NCBI GenBank assembly: GCA_963784995.1
Contig: CAWATZ010000003.1
Location: forward strand, 992,001-1,056,000
Direction: 5' to 3'
DNA length: 64,000 nt
DNA from: CAWATZ01 sp963784995
GTDB taxonomy: Bacteria; Planctomycetota; Planctomycetia; Gemmatales; Gemmataceae
The notes below the pieces were generated by a model that worked only from the letters and a program-made list of their open reading frames with translations, did no database searches and was not told the origin of the DNA. Positions 52,146 to 60,857 of the stretch are shown here, piece by piece. The translations under genes and the position numbers were made by a program. The first letter of the stretch is position 1. The number at the start of each line of letters is the position of its first letter.

Positions 52146-53492
52146 ATGACCCAGGCCACCCGCGCCGCCCATGACGTCAAGGATCTTTCGCTGGCCCCGC
52201 ACGGCAAGAAACGCATTCTCTGGGCCGACACCGACATGCCCGTCCTGGCCCGCATTCGCGAACGCTTTGCCAAGCAGAAACCGCTGACGGGAATGCGCAT
52301 GTCGGCCTGTCTGCACGTGACGGCCGAGACGGCCAACCTGGCCCGCACCCTCCAGGCCGGCGGTGCCGACCTGGTGCTGATCGCCTCCAATCCGCTCAGC
52401 ACCCAGGACGACGTGGCTGCCAGCCTGGTGCGCGACTACGGCATCGCCACGTATGCCATCCGCGGCGAGGACAACGACACCTACTACCGCCACGTTGCCG
52501 CCGCCCTGGAGCATGAGCCGAACGTCACGATGGACGATGGCGCCGACCTGGTGACGGCCATGATTTTTGTCGCCCTGGAGCGCCTGGACGACGTTCACGA
52601 GCAGGTACGGACCTGGGCCAAGAAGCTCAAGCCGGCCGAGCGGCAGCGGATCATCGGTCAGGTGCTGGGCAGCATGGAAGAGACGACCACCGGTGTCACT
52701 CGGCTGCGGGCGATGGAGCGCGACGGCGTCCTCAAGTTTCCGGTGATCGCGGTCAACGACGCCCAGACCAAGCACTTCTTCGACAACCGCTACGGCACCG
52801 GCCAGAGCACCCTGGACGGCATCATCCGCGCCACCAACGTCCTGCTGGCCGGTCGGCAGGTGGTGGTCTGCGGCTACGGCTGGTGCGGCAAGGGCGTGGC
52901 CCTGCGGGCCCGCGGCCACGGCGCTCACGTCATCGTCACCGAGGTCGATCCGATCCGCGCCCTGGAAGCGGCGATGGACGGCTTCCAGGTGATGCCGATT
53001 GCCGAGGCCGCTCCCCGTGGCGACATCTTCATCACGGTGACCGGCAACCACGGCATCATTCGCCGGGAGCATTTCCTGAAGATGAAGGACGGCGCCATTG
53101 TCTGCAACAGCGGCCACTTCGACGTGGAACTGGACCTGAAGGCGCTCAAAGCTGAGACCGCGACCCACGTGGAAAACGTCCGCACCAACGTGGACGAATA
53201 CAAGCTCAAGAACGGCAAGCGCGTCTACGTGCTGGGCCAGGGCCGGCTGGTGAACCTGGCCGCCGCCGAGGGCCATCCGCCGAGCGTCATGGACATGAGC
53301 TTCGCCACCCAGGCGCTGGCCACCGAGTGGTGCGTCCAGAACAAGGGCAAGCTCGGCGCCAAGGTCCACACGCTTCCCGTCGAGATCGAGCAACTGGTGG
53401 CACGCGATAAGCTGGCGTCGATGGGAATCACCATCGACCAGCTGACTGAGAAGCAGAAGTCGTACATGACCAGCTGGGAAGAGGGGACGTGA
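52146..53492 (+). CDS. ahcY: Adenosylhomocysteinase
   Basis: 448 residues from the ATG of MTQATRAAHDVKDLSLAPHG. Residues MRMSACLHVTAETANLARTL and TTGVTRLRAMERDGVLKFPV are family signatures, and QVVVCGYGWCGKGVALRARG is the NAD-binding loop. VTGNHGIIRREHFLKMKDGA and FDVELDLKAL follow. It hydrolyses S-adenosylhomocysteine to adenosine and homocysteine. No metE/metH or SAH riboswitch is recognised in the 165-nt upstream gap, which is mostly repeat M. Confidence 0.95.
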   Translation: MTQATRAAHDVKDLSLAPHGKKRILWADTDMPVLARIRERFAKQKPLTGMRMSACLHVTAETANLARTLQAGGADLVLIASNPLSTQDDVAASLVRDYGIATYAIRGEDNDTYYRHVAAALEHEPNVTMDDGADLVTAMIFVALERLDDVHEQVRTWAKKLKPAERQRIIGQVLGSMEETTTGVTRLRAMERDGVLKFPVIAVNDAQTKHFFDNRYGTGQSTLDGIIRATNVLLAGRQVVVCGYGWCGKGVALRARGHGAHVIVTEVDPIRALEAAMDGFQVMPIAEAAPRGDIFITVTGNHGIIRREHFLKMKDGAIVCNSGHFDVELDLKALKAETATHVENVRTNVDEYKLKNGKRVYVLGQGRLVNLAAAEGHPPSVMDMSFATQALATEWCVQNKGKLGAKVHTLPVEIEQLVARDKLASMGITIDQLTEKQKSYMTSWEEGT

Positions 53493-53510
53493 GTGCAGGT
53501 CTCTTGGACG

Positions 53511-53633
53511 ACCCCTGCCGGCTTGCCCGGCAGGTGAAGGAGGTCAGCGGCTAGAAGAGAAGGAGCAACAACATTCTTCTCTCCTTTTCTAGCCGCTGAC
53601 CTCCTTCACCTGCCGGGCAAGCCGGCAGGGGTC
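53511..53633. repeat. Repeat family D, copy 3 (123 nt)
   Basis: The same arms as D1 and D2 (GACCCCTGCCGGCTTGCCCG) with its own central sequence. It lies 19 nt after the ahcY stop and 50 nt from the 3' end of rnpB, so between convergent genes. Confidence 0.85.
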
Positions 53634-53683
53634 GGACAACCAACCTTCTTGCCTCTAATCCGCGATGGTGAGGAAAAAACAAT

Positions 53684-54140
53684 CCGCAGGCCGGCCTGTA
53701 AGCCGGGTCCTGTTCTGGCCTTGCGGCCAGCGACGATCATTTCTCTAGCCGGCCGGTTGCCCGGCCGATCAAGCGGCCTACCCGAGGGTCGATAGCGGGC
53801 CGGACCAACCCTGCCCCCATATTTGGCCTTGCTCCCGGTGGGGTTTGCCGAGCCAGCCTGTCACCAGGCTGCTGGTGGGCTCTTAAATTAAGGGACTGTG
53901 CCCCCCACCTTTTCACCCTTACCTGATCCCGGCCGAAGCCGGGCCATCGGCGGTATGCTTTCTGTTGCACTTTCCCTATCCTTCCCCAGCACCTTTGCAG
54001 GCATTGGGTTCGGACGGTGGGAGTTACCGCACCACCGCGTCCTGTGGAGCCCGGACTTTCCTCTCCCCGGCGCCCTGACGCTTCCGGCAGAACCGGGAGC
54101 GCCCGGCTTTCCGGGCAACGATCGTCCAGCCGACCTGCGG
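53684..54140 (-). ncRNA. rnpB: RNase P RNA, bacterial type A-like
   Basis: The minus strand contains the universal 5' core GAGGAAAGTCCGGGCTCC (P4/CR-I) and the universal 3' core AGAACAGGACCCGGCTTACA. The ends pair as P1: CCGCAGGTCGGC with GCCGGCCTGCGG, a 12-bp helix that fixes both ends and gives about 457 nt. The AGCAAGGCCAAA-type region in the middle and a long P12/P13-like part account for the length. It processes the 5' end of tRNAs. A TTTTTT run follows the 3' end (53675-53680), and a TATAAT box lies 9 nt upstream of the 5' end. Confidence 0.93.
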
Positions 54141-54148
54141 ACCTTACT

Positions 54149-54154
54149 ATTATA
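54149..54154 (-). promoter_or_regulatory. -10 box of rnpB
   Basis: TATAAT on the minus strand, 9 nt upstream of the RNase P RNA 5' end. No good -35 at standard spacing; TTGCCG lies too far away. Confidence 0.6.
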
Positions 54155-54188
54155 CCTGGAGAGGACTTCCGGGGCACCCCGGCAACCC

Positions 54189-54247
54189 GAGGGCGAGGCT
54201 CCCGCCGAGCCGTGGGCGGTGGGCGGCTCGGCGGGAGCCTCGCCCTC
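54189..54247. repeat. Inverted repeat N
   Basis: GAGGGCGAGGCTCCCGCCGA ... mirror, with an 11-nt spacer, between the divergent rnpB promoter and ribF, 42 nt before the ribF ATG. Confidence 0.75.
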
Positions 54248-54289
54248 CCGGATTTCTGGACAGCCGCTGCCGGACTCGCCATCATAACA

Positions 54290-55294
54290 ATGGAGAGCGA
54301 AGTCCCGGAAAAGTTCACTCACCCCCAGGGAGGTTGGCGACAGGGAATGGCCAGGCATCGGATCGACTGGAGGGAGACGGCGCCGAGCGCGTGCCGGGGA
54401 GGCGTCCTCACCATCGGCAACTTCGATGGCGTCCATCGGGGCCATGCCGGGTTGGTGGAGGAGGTGGCCCGGCAAGCCCGGGCCCGTTCCGTGCCTGCCC
54501 TGGTGCTGACCTTCGAGCCGCACCCGCGCGAGCTGCTCGTTCCCGGACCGCCACAGCCGCTGCTGACCACGCCGGAAGATCGCAGCCGGCTGCTGGAGGA
54601 GCATGGGGCCGATCACATCCTCCTGCTGCGGACGACGGCCGAATTGCTGGCGTTGTCGGCCGAGGAGTTCTTCCAGCGGGTCATCCGGGACCAGTTGCAG
54701 GCGGTGGCCCTGGTGGAAGGGCACAACTTCGGCTTTGGCCGGGGCCGGCAAGGCAACGTCGAGACCCTGGAGCGTCTGTGCCGGCCGGCCGGCATCCCCT
54801 TGACGGTGGTTCCGCCCCTGCTCGTCGATGGCCGGGCCGTTTCCAGCAGCCAGGTGCGTCAGGCCCTGCTGGCCGGCAACGTCGAACTGGCCCGGCTGCT
54901 GCTTGGACGGACTTACCGGATTCATGGGCAAGTCGGCACCGGCCAGAAACGGGGCCAATCGCTGGGGTTTCCCACGGCCAACCTGCAGCAGGTCAGCACG
55001 CTCATCCCTGGAGATGGGGTCTATGCCGTGGTTACCGCCGTGGGCAAGAGGTACTGGGCCGGAGCGGCCAACGTCGGGCCGAACCCGACGTTCGGCGAGA
55101 ACCAGCGCAAGGTCGAGGTGCATCTGATCGGCTTCCAGGGCGACCTTTACGGTCAGGAGCTGACGGTCGATTTCCTGAAACGGTTGCGCGATACCCGGCC
55201 CTTCGCCGGCGTGGACGAGCTGGTCGAGCAACTGAAGCACGACGTCGAACAGGCCAGGCAGGCGGTCCGGGCTTTTATCGAGGAGGGCCAATGA
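54290..55294 (+). CDS. ribF: Bifunctional riboflavin kinase/FMN adenylyltransferase
   Basis: 334 residues from the ATG of MESEVPEKF. The N-terminal adenylyltransferase carries LTIGNFDGVHRGHAGLVEEV (HxGH-like), FEPHPRELLVPG, EEFFQRVIRDQL and VEGHNFGFGRGRQG, then SSSQVRQALLAGNVELARLL. The C-terminal kinase carries GTGQKRGQSLGFPTANLQQV, VGPNPTFGEN and VHLIGFQGDLYGQEL. It makes FMN and then FAD. The gene overlaps the NifU-like gene by 4 nt (ATGA). Confidence 0.94.
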   Translation: MESEVPEKFTHPQGGWRQGMARHRIDWRETAPSACRGGVLTIGNFDGVHRGHAGLVEEVARQARARSVPALVLTFEPHPRELLVPGPPQPLLTTPEDRSRLLEEHGADHILLLRTTAELLALSAEEFFQRVIRDQLQAVALVEGHNFGFGRGRQGNVETLERLCRPAGIPLTVVPPLLVDGRAVSSSQVRQALLAGNVELARLLLGRTYRIHGQVGTGQKRGQSLGFPTANLQQVSTLIPGDGVYAVVTAVGKRYWAGAANVGPNPTFGENQRKVEVHLIGFQGDLYGQELTVDFLKRLRDTRPFAGVDELVEQLKHDVEQARQAVRAFIEEGQ

Positions 55295-55536
55295 ACACGC
55301 AACCCGACAACCTGAAGGAGCGCGTCTGCAAGATCCTCAACGAGGAAGTGGCCCCGGCCCTGCAAATGGATTCTGGCAGCATCGAGGTGCTGGGCGTCGA
55401 GGACGGCATTGTCCGGCTGCGTCTGGGGACGATCTGCAGCACTTGCCCGAGTACCATCCAGGCGGTGATCCTGGGTCTGGAAGAGGAGCTGCGCCGTCGC
55501 GTGCCGGAGGTGGAGTATCTCGAAGCGGTGCCGTGA
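55291..55536 (+). CDS. NifU-like C-terminal (Nfu) domain protein
   Basis: 81 residues. MNTQPDNLKERVCKILNEEV is followed by the Nfu core: DSGSIEVLGVEDGIVRLRLG, TICSTCPSTIQAVILGLEEE, LRRRVPEVEYLEAVP. The CSTC motif ligates an Fe-S cluster shared between two protomers. It would act as a scaffold or carrier for Fe-S delivery. Start overlaps the ribF stop, so it is co-translated. It is the minimal single-domain form. Confidence 0.9.
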   Translation: MNTQPDNLKERVCKILNEEVAPALQMDSGSIEVLGVEDGIVRLRLGTICSTCPSTIQAVILGLEEELRRRVPEVEYLEAVP

Positions 55537-55575
55537 CGCCACAATGTCGGCGAGCGGAGAAAACGGAGCCAGAGC

Positions 55576-56116
55576 ATGAGTAAAGACACGAAGACCCGCA
55601 TTGGCATCGTCACCATTTCGGACCGCGCCAGCCGGGGCGAATACCAGGATCTGAGCGGCCCGGCGATTCAGTCCTGCCTGGGCGAGATCCTGTCCTGTGC
55701 GTGGGAGCCGGTGCCCCGGTTGATCCCCGACGAGCGTCCCCTCATCGAAGCGACGCTCCAGGAACTCTGCGACCAGGAGGGCTGCTGCCTGGTGGTGACG
55801 ACGGGCGGCACCGGCCCAGCCCGGCGCGACGTGACGCCGGAGGCCACCGAGGCGGTCTGCGACAAGCTCCTCGACGGCTTCGGCGAACAGATGCGGGCCG
55901 TGTCACTGCGTTTCGTGCCGACCGCCATCCTGTCGCGCGCAGATCGCCGGCATCCGCGGCCGCTCGCTGATCGTCAACTTGCCGGGCAAGCCCAGCGCCA
56001 TCCGCGACTGTCTCCTGGCCGTCTTCCCCGCCATTCCCTACTGCATCGACCTGATCGAGGGACCGTACCTGACCACCAACGAAAGCGTCGTCAAGGCATT
56101 CCGGCCCAAGAGCTGA
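55576..56116 (+). pseudogene. Mog/MoaB-like molybdopterin protein, copy 1, apparent frameshift
   Basis: MSKDTKTRIGIVTISDRASR, GEYQDLSGPAIQSCLGEILS, CLVVTTGGTGPARRDVTPEA: these are the MogA/MoaB fold signatures, including the TTGGTG loop that binds molybdopterin. The frame is lost at about 55937 (TCGCGCGCAGATC). The other frame continues QIAGIRGRSLIVNLPGKPSA and ends AFRPKS at 56116. In the duplicate at 60294 the corresponding bases read TCCCGGCAGATC and keep the frame. Because of the extra base, the first frame runs into the CoA-transferase, making a false 568-residue fusion. Confidence 0.75.
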
Positions 56117-57280
56117 CCATGTCCGAAATGAAGCCGCCGCTGACCGGAGTGACCATCCTCGACCTGTCCCGTGTGCTGGCCGGCCCGTACTGCACGATGA
56201 TCCTGGCCAATCTTGGGGCGCGGGTCATCAAGGTCGAGATGCCCGGCACCGGCGACGACGCCCGCGCCTTTGGTCCCCACGTCAACGGTGAGTCGCTCTA
56301 TTTCGCGTCGATCAACTGCAACAAGGAGAGCATCGCCCTGGACCTCAAGGCCGCCGAGGACCGGGCCCTCTTCGAGAAACTGCTGGGCCTGGCCGACGTG
56401 CTGGTCGAGAACTTCCGCCCGGGGACGATGGAGAAGCTCAGCTACGGCTGGGACCTGCTCCACGCCCGATTCCCACGCTTGATCTACGGGGCCGCGTCCG
56501 GTTTCGGACACACAGGCCCGTACTCCAGCCGGCCGGCCTACGACATGGTGGTGCAGGGCATGGGCGGCGTCCTGAGCGTGACCGGCCCCAGCGGTGGGCC
56601 AGTGTGTCGGGTCGGCGTCTCGGTCGGCGACATGGTCGCCGCCCTGTTCCTGGCGACCGGTCTGAACGCCGCCCTGTATCAGCGGGAAATGACAGGCGCA
56701 GGCCTCAAGATCGACGTGGCCATGCTCGACTGCCAGGTGGCCCTGCTGGAGAACGCGCTGACCGCCTACCTGATGACCGGCAAGGTCGCCGGGCCGCAGG
56801 GGACGCGCCATCCGGAGATTGCCCCGTTTCAGGTGTTCCAAGCCCAGGACGGTCCGCTGGTGATCGCGGCCGGCAATGACGCTCTCTTCGCCACGCTGGC
56901 ACGGACGCTCGACCGACCTGACCTGCTCGACAATCCCCAGTACTGCAGCAACGTCTTGCGGCGGACCAATGTCGATGCTCTCGAAGTCGATCTGGAACGG
57001 ACGCTCAAGACGCGGAGAGTGCGGGAGTGGCTGCAATTGCTGGAGTCGGCAGGAGTCCCTTGCGCCCCGGTCAACACCGTGGCCGACGTGGCTGCCGATC
57101 CCCAGGTTGCGGCCCGGAACATGATTGTGGCGGTTCCGGATGCCCGAGTGGGTACGCTCAAAGTCGCCGGCAACCCGATCAAGATTTCGGGCGTCCCTGA
57201 CCGCACGGAGTATCGGCCGCCACCGACGCTGGATGGGGATCGGGAGTCGATACTACGGACGATTGAGGAGCATTCTGGTT
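55631..57280 (+). repeat. Large duplication, copy 1 (mog-CoA-transferase unit)
   Basis: This segment is repeated at about 60374-62010 in direct orientation with high similarity (most differences are synonymous). The copies start at the same sequence (GCCGGGGCGAATACCAGG) and are separated by about 3.1 kb of unrelated DNA. Confidence 0.85.
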
Positions 57281-57282
57281 AG
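56119..57282 (+). CDS. CaiB/BaiF family III CoA-transferase, intact copy
   Basis: 387 residues from the ATG of MSEMKPPLTGVTILDLSRVL. Signatures: AGPYCTMILANLGARVIKVE, RSVALDLK-like ESIALDLKAAEDRALF, VENFRPGTMEKL, IYGAASGFGHTGPYSSRPAY with the catalytic Asp in PAYD, and the C-terminal region to PPPTLDGDRESILRTIEEHSG-like end. These enzymes move CoA between carboxylic acids, such as formyl, succinyl or carnitine derivatives; the substrate here is unknown. The gene is two nt after the mog copy 1 stop. It is the intact member of a duplicated pair. Confidence 0.9.
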   Translation: MSEMKPPLTGVTILDLSRVLAGPYCTMILANLGARVIKVEMPGTGDDARAFGPHVNGESLYFASINCNKESIALDLKAAEDRALFEKLLGLADVLVENFRPGTMEKLSYGWDLLHARFPRLIYGAASGFGHTGPYSSRPAYDMVVQGMGGVLSVTGPSGGPVCRVGVSVGDMVAALFLATGLNAALYQREMTGAGLKIDVAMLDCQVALLENALTAYLMTGKVAGPQGTRHPEIAPFQVFQAQDGPLVIAAGNDALFATLARTLDRPDLLDNPQYCSNVLRRTNVDALEVDLERTLKTRRVREWLQLLESAGVPCAPVNTVADVAADPQVAARNMIVAVPDARVGTLKVAGNPIKISGVPDRTEYRPPPTLDGDRESILRTIEEHSG

Positions 57283-57325
57283 CCGCGACGCGGAGCGCAG
57301 CGGAGCGCGACCAGACTCCACCATG

Positions 57326-57626
57326 CGGAGCGTTCCCGGCCTTCGGTCCCGATGGCAAGCGCCTGGCCCTGACCGGAGGCAGCTTCGCCCAGCTGGACGT
57401 GATGAACCTGGATGGCACCGAGCGCAAAACGCTGTTCACGGGGAAATCGCGAACGCTGTTCAGCGTCTCCTGGGCCCACAGCGGCAATCTGATTGCGTTC
57501 TCGCACGGCGTTGTCTTCGGCTCGCCCAAGGACGCAGTCAACGTCTATACAATCCGCCCCGATGGGACCGAGAAGCGTGCCCTGACGCCCGACACGGGCA
57601 ACAAGGCGGAAAAGGGAGAGTATTGA
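57326..57626 (+). pseudogene. PD40/TolB-like propeller fragment, 5' truncated
   Basis: In frame to the stop at 57626: AFPAFGPDGKRLALTGGSFA, QLDVMNLDGTERKTLFTGKS, FSVSWAHSGNLIAFSHGV, VYTIRPDGTEKRALTPDTGN. This is the last two blades of a TolB/PD40-type beta-propeller (FSPDGxxLAFxS and DVMNLDGTExxxLT repeats). No start codon or earlier blades exist: the upstream sequence is a half-copy of repeat P and then the CoA-transferase stop. It is a remnant left at a rearrangement junction. Confidence 0.7.
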
Positions 57627-58166
57627 GAGACGTGGCCCAGATGGGTAGCAACGGGGAAAAAGCAATCGCCGAGCGACGCGACACAATTGGTCAAGCAAGC
57701 GCGGCAACGGTTGGGCGGACGATTCTGGGGACGGACCGAGATCATCAGACATGGCTCCGTCTTCCCAGGTTTGGTCAAAAAATGGCCAGCCGGACAAAAA
57801 ACACCCTGCGCCAAGGGGCTTTTTGGGCCATCTGCCTCGCCTCGCCTTCGCCGGTTTCTCATCATTCGTTCCGCGCTGCGCCTCCAGCACCCCAGGCCCT
57901 GCCCTGACAATCTGAGCTGCAAGTCATTTTCCTTTCATGCGATACGCTCGATCACCGAGGACTGCCAGAGAGGGATGAGCATTCATTTCATGATTTCATT
58001 TATTTGGAATGTGAATTGCATCATTTGTTTGAGTTTATTCCCTATCCACTTGAATACTGCTCGAAGACGTGATGGTGTGACCGGGTGAACTATACTGATC
58101 AGCCGGTTAGCCTGATCACAGTTCGGATAGTAACCTTGGCGTTCGGCCCGTTGAGGAGGAAGACTC
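57627..58166. other. 540-nt region, AT-richer in its right half
   Basis: No convincing gene. From about 57905 the composition drops below that of the rest of the window (for example TTCATGATTTCATTTATTTG), which suggests foreign or relaxed sequence. Just before the next gene, GAGGAGG precedes its ATG. Confidence 0.45.
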
Positions 58167-59561
58167 ATGTACCAGGTACTGCTATGGGCGTTACGAAAGG
58201 TGGCGGAGTCCTATGAGGAGCTGATGGCCTTCTGGAGCGGTGGCCGGTCGTCGCGGGTGTGCTATCGGCCAAGTCTGGAGGGGCTAGAAGAGCGCTGGTG
58301 TCCGGCTGACGTCAGCATGTATTGGGATCCCACGTCCGGCAACAACGCCAGTACGCTTGCAAACTGGGACACGGGCAGCCTCGGCTCCGGCATGCACCCG
58401 ACGGCGGCGCCGGGGAATACGAACGGCGAGTCGGACATCACCTATTTTGATGGAACAGCAGGGAAAGGAGGGAATAAGAACTGCACCTGGGATTACACGC
58501 CCACGAACGCCCTCAGCAGCGTCAGCTTCCAAGACGGTTGGACGCAAACGGTGACGTTTCTTGACCAGAAAGGTTTCTCCGTCTCCGCAGACTCAGGGGT
58601 GTTTCTCGATTCCGCGCCGACACTTGCCCCCAACGGCGACTCGGGCGCAAATGCGGTCGCCGCCATCACACTAAAGAATGGGGCGAAGTTTTCGGTCTTC
58701 CCCAGCAGCACTCTCTACCTGTCGGGCTACTCTTCGGGCAACGCCATTTTCTTGGCCGGCGATGGGACTGCTGGGGAATACTTGAACAACGGCGGAGCCG
58801 TGACCTATACGGGGGAGAGCGGCACCGTCGGAACCCCTTATATCGACTACCTGAATATTCCTGTCAAAAATACGGGCGTCTTCAAGGTCAATGGCAATGG
58901 CGATGGTAGTACCACTAGCGGGTCCACACTCCAGGTCTCCGGTTCAGACACCAACAACACGAATGGAGTTTCGTATTACCAGAACAATACATCGGCTGAG
59001 ACTGACATATCCGGCAATGGCACGCTGTGGTGCGTCAACGATTTTTCGATGAACGGCGGGTTGCTCCAGACCAAGGACGCCTACACGGATAATCTGCAAG
59101 TCGGGACTGGAGGCAGTTCGCCCGTGGACGGCACCGTCACTCTCTCCGGCGGCACCGTCAACATCAACCCCGGCAACAATGTCTATGGAGTTTTGCAGAT
59201 TTGGGGGACGACAGACTCAAACGCACCGACCCTCAACGTTGGTGCCGCGACCCTCAACTTCAAGGTCAGCATGACATCGAAGATCAATGCTCCTGCTGTA
59301 GGAACTTCCACCTACACATCGGATCAGCTGATCGTGGGCAACTCGACCCTGCAGGGCAATATGAAAGGGAAGGTCAACTTAGGGTACAACAGTACCCAGA
59401 CCACGATCGGCATCCTACCACAGGGTACCGTAACGAATAACCATAAGTGGAACATCCTTTTCTACGGCACCGTGACCGGCACCGACGCCAACCACGTGAC
59501 GGTCACGACAGGCTACACGCCGAAGTGGACTAACCCCAACTGGCTGGAAATCGACAACTGA
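58167..59561 (+). CDS. Exported beta-rich protein with LEGLEERWCPA motif
   Basis: 464 residues. Residues 35-50 are RPSLEGLEERWCPADV, the planctomycetal LExLExRxxPA motif that follows a short cytoplasmic segment and marks large exported or surface proteins. The rest is Gly/Thr/Asn/Ser-rich, with repeated beta-helix-like stretches: FLAGDGTAGEYLNNGGAVTY, LQVSGSDTNNTNGVSYYQNN, GTVTLSGGTVNINPGNN. It resembles autotransporter passenger or pectin-lyase-like folds. GAGGAGG lies 8 nt upstream of the ATG. GC is lower than the neighbours and the gene lies between the duplicated units, consistent with a recent arrival. Confidence 0.75.
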   Translation: MYQVLLWALRKVAESYEELMAFWSGGRSSRVCYRPSLEGLEERWCPADVSMYWDPTSGNNASTLANWDTGSLGSGMHPTAAPGNTNGESDITYFDGTAGKGGNKNCTWDYTPTNALSSVSFQDGWTQTVTFLDQKGFSVSADSGVFLDSAPTLAPNGDSGANAVAAITLKNGAKFSVFPSSTLYLSGYSSGNAIFLAGDGTAGEYLNNGGAVTYTGESGTVGTPYIDYLNIPVKNTGVFKVNGNGDGSTTSGSTLQVSGSDTNNTNGVSYYQNNTSAETDISGNGTLWCVNDFSMNGGLLQTKDAYTDNLQVGTGGSSPVDGTVTLSGGTVNINPGNNVYGVLQIWGTTDSNAPTLNVGAATLNFKVSMTSKINAPAVGTSTYTSDQLIVGNSTLQGNMKGKVNLGYNSTQTTIGILPQGTVTNNHKWNILFYGTVTGTDANHVTVTTGYTPKWTNPNWLEIDN

Positions 59562-59564
59562 CCG

Positions 59565-60170
59565 TCACGGCTTTTCCGGGAGGTGAGCCCATTCGATGAC
59601 GTGGGGGGGATGACGGATCGCCTCCTCCTGTCTTTGGAATACCCTCTCGTTTTCTTTCGTGACCTTGGCCCCAGAGGCCTCTTGGGTTGCCTTAAACCGC
59701 GCCTTGGATCGTTCCAGTTCTTTCAAACCAGCCTGGATTCTTTCCGGCCCAGGTTGGAAGTCCTCGCGGACGATGGCGTTGATGATGAGAACTTGCTCCT
59801 CTGGGCTGCCGTCGGTGAACCAAACCCGCACAACGGCCGTACCCTCCAGATTGGCGGCGTGGGTGTTGTTTCTGGCCCATTTGTCCCGCTCGATCCAGCC
59901 CAGCGTCTTTTCCTGCTTCTGAACGATAGGCAGAGCATTCACCTTCGGATCGCGGACGGCACCAGTGGTTCCAGAGCCGCGAAGGATCTGGATTGAATCG
60001 GCGATCCGTTTGGCGTTGTCCGGATCGTTCTTGCCCAGCCCGACGTAGACCAAGGCATAGATAGCCGGCATCTTGGACCTTTCCGGCGCGGGAGCAGCCG
60101 GCATGCTAGTCAGTCCGAGCAGCACGGCCAACACCACAACCAGACCCAGGGCTGCGAAGCGGTAGCACAT
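59565..60170 (-). CDS. Exported hypothetical protein
   Basis: 201 residues. Signal peptide LGLVVVLAVLLGLTSMPAAP, then ERSKMPAIYALVYVGLGKND, DNAKRIADSIQILRGSGTTG, AVVRVWFTDGSPEEQVLIIN and a helical C-terminus (GLKELERSKARFKATQEASG). The middle region (strand, helix, strand, then a long helix) resembles the periplasmic part of chain-length determinant (Wzz-like) proteins, but there is no second membrane segment, so this is a weak comparison. Convergent with the LEGLEERWCPA gene, with 3 nt between them. Confidence 0.65.
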   Translation of the reverse strand: MCYRFAALGLVVVLAVLLGLTSMPAAPAPERSKMPAIYALVYVGLGKNDPDNAKRIADSIQILRGSGTTGAVRDPKVNALPIVQKQEKTLGWIERDKWARNNTHAANLEGTAVVRVWFTDGSPEEQVLIINAIVREDFQPGPERIQAGLKELERSKARFKATQEASGAKVTKENERVFQRQEEAIRHPPHVIEWAHLPEKP

Positions 60171-60293
60171 GACAGACCTCCGGAAGTAAGGGGAATTGCA
60201 CCCCTAATTGTACGCCGTCGCCAACCCTCGTCAACGCTTTCCTGACAAGCAAGGGATACCGGGATACCCCCAGCCGCTAGCGGCTCAGGCGGT

Positions 60294-60857
60294 TTGAGAG
60301 AAAGGACAGGTCCGCTCTCTTGCTCCTCTCTCCCCCAGTACGTGAAGGTGGGACCGTTTCGACCCCAAGCCGGCCGGGGCGAATACCAGGACCTGGGCGG
60401 CCCGGCCATCCAGTCCTGCCTGGGCGAGATCCTGTCCTGTGCGTGGGAGCCGGTGCCCCGGTTGATCCCCGACGAGCGACCCCTGATCGAAGAGACGCTC
60501 AAGGAACTCTGCGACCAGGAGAACTGCTGTCTGGTGGTGACCACGGGCGGCACCGGCCCGGCCCGGCGCGACGTGACGCCGGAAGCCACCGAGGCGGTCT
60601 GCGACAAGGTCCTCGATGGTTTCGGCGAGCAGATGCGGGCCGTGTCGCTGCGTTTCGTGCCGACCGCCATCCTGTCCCGGCAGATCGCCGGCATCCGCGG
60701 CCGCTCGCTGATCGTGAACCTGCCGGGCAAGCCCAGTGCCATCCGCGATTGTCTCCTGGCCGTCTTCCCCGCCATTCCCTACTGCATCGACCTGATCGAG
60801 GGACCGTACCTGACCACCAACGAGAACGTCGTCAAGGCATTCCGGCCCAAGAGCTGA
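60294..60857 (+). CDS. Mog/MoaB-like protein, copy 2, N-terminus replaced
   Basis: 187 residues from a TTG at 60294, or shorter from a GTG at 60342. From GRGEYQDLGGPAIQSCLGEI onward it matches copy 1 and remains in frame to AFRPKS. The usual first strand (TRIGIVTISDRAS) is replaced by VKVGPFRPQA, which is unrelated sequence from the junction. The TTGGTG molybdopterin loop is intact. Loss of the first strand of the Rossmann-like core probably prevents folding. Neither copy in this window is a complete Mog. Confidence 0.7.
   Translation: MRERTGPLSCSSLPQYVKVGPFRPQAGRGEYQDLGGPAIQSCLGEILSCAWEPVPRLIPDERPLIEETLKELCDQENCCLVVTTGGTGPARRDVTPEATEAVCDKVLDGFGEQMRAVSLRFVPTAILSRQIAGIRGRSLIVNLPGKPSAIRDCLLAVFPAIPYCIDLIEGPYLTTNENVVKAFRPKS

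Noticed and set aside
55576..57282. A 568-residue Mog-CoA-transferase fusion protein
   Set aside because: The join is made by the extra base at about 55937; the linking residues are out-of-frame mog, and the duplicate copy shows two separate genes.
57279..57890. A 203-codon minus-strand frame after the CoA-transferase
   Set aside because: No recognisable domain or start context; it overlaps the propeller remnant on the other strand and the half repeat P.
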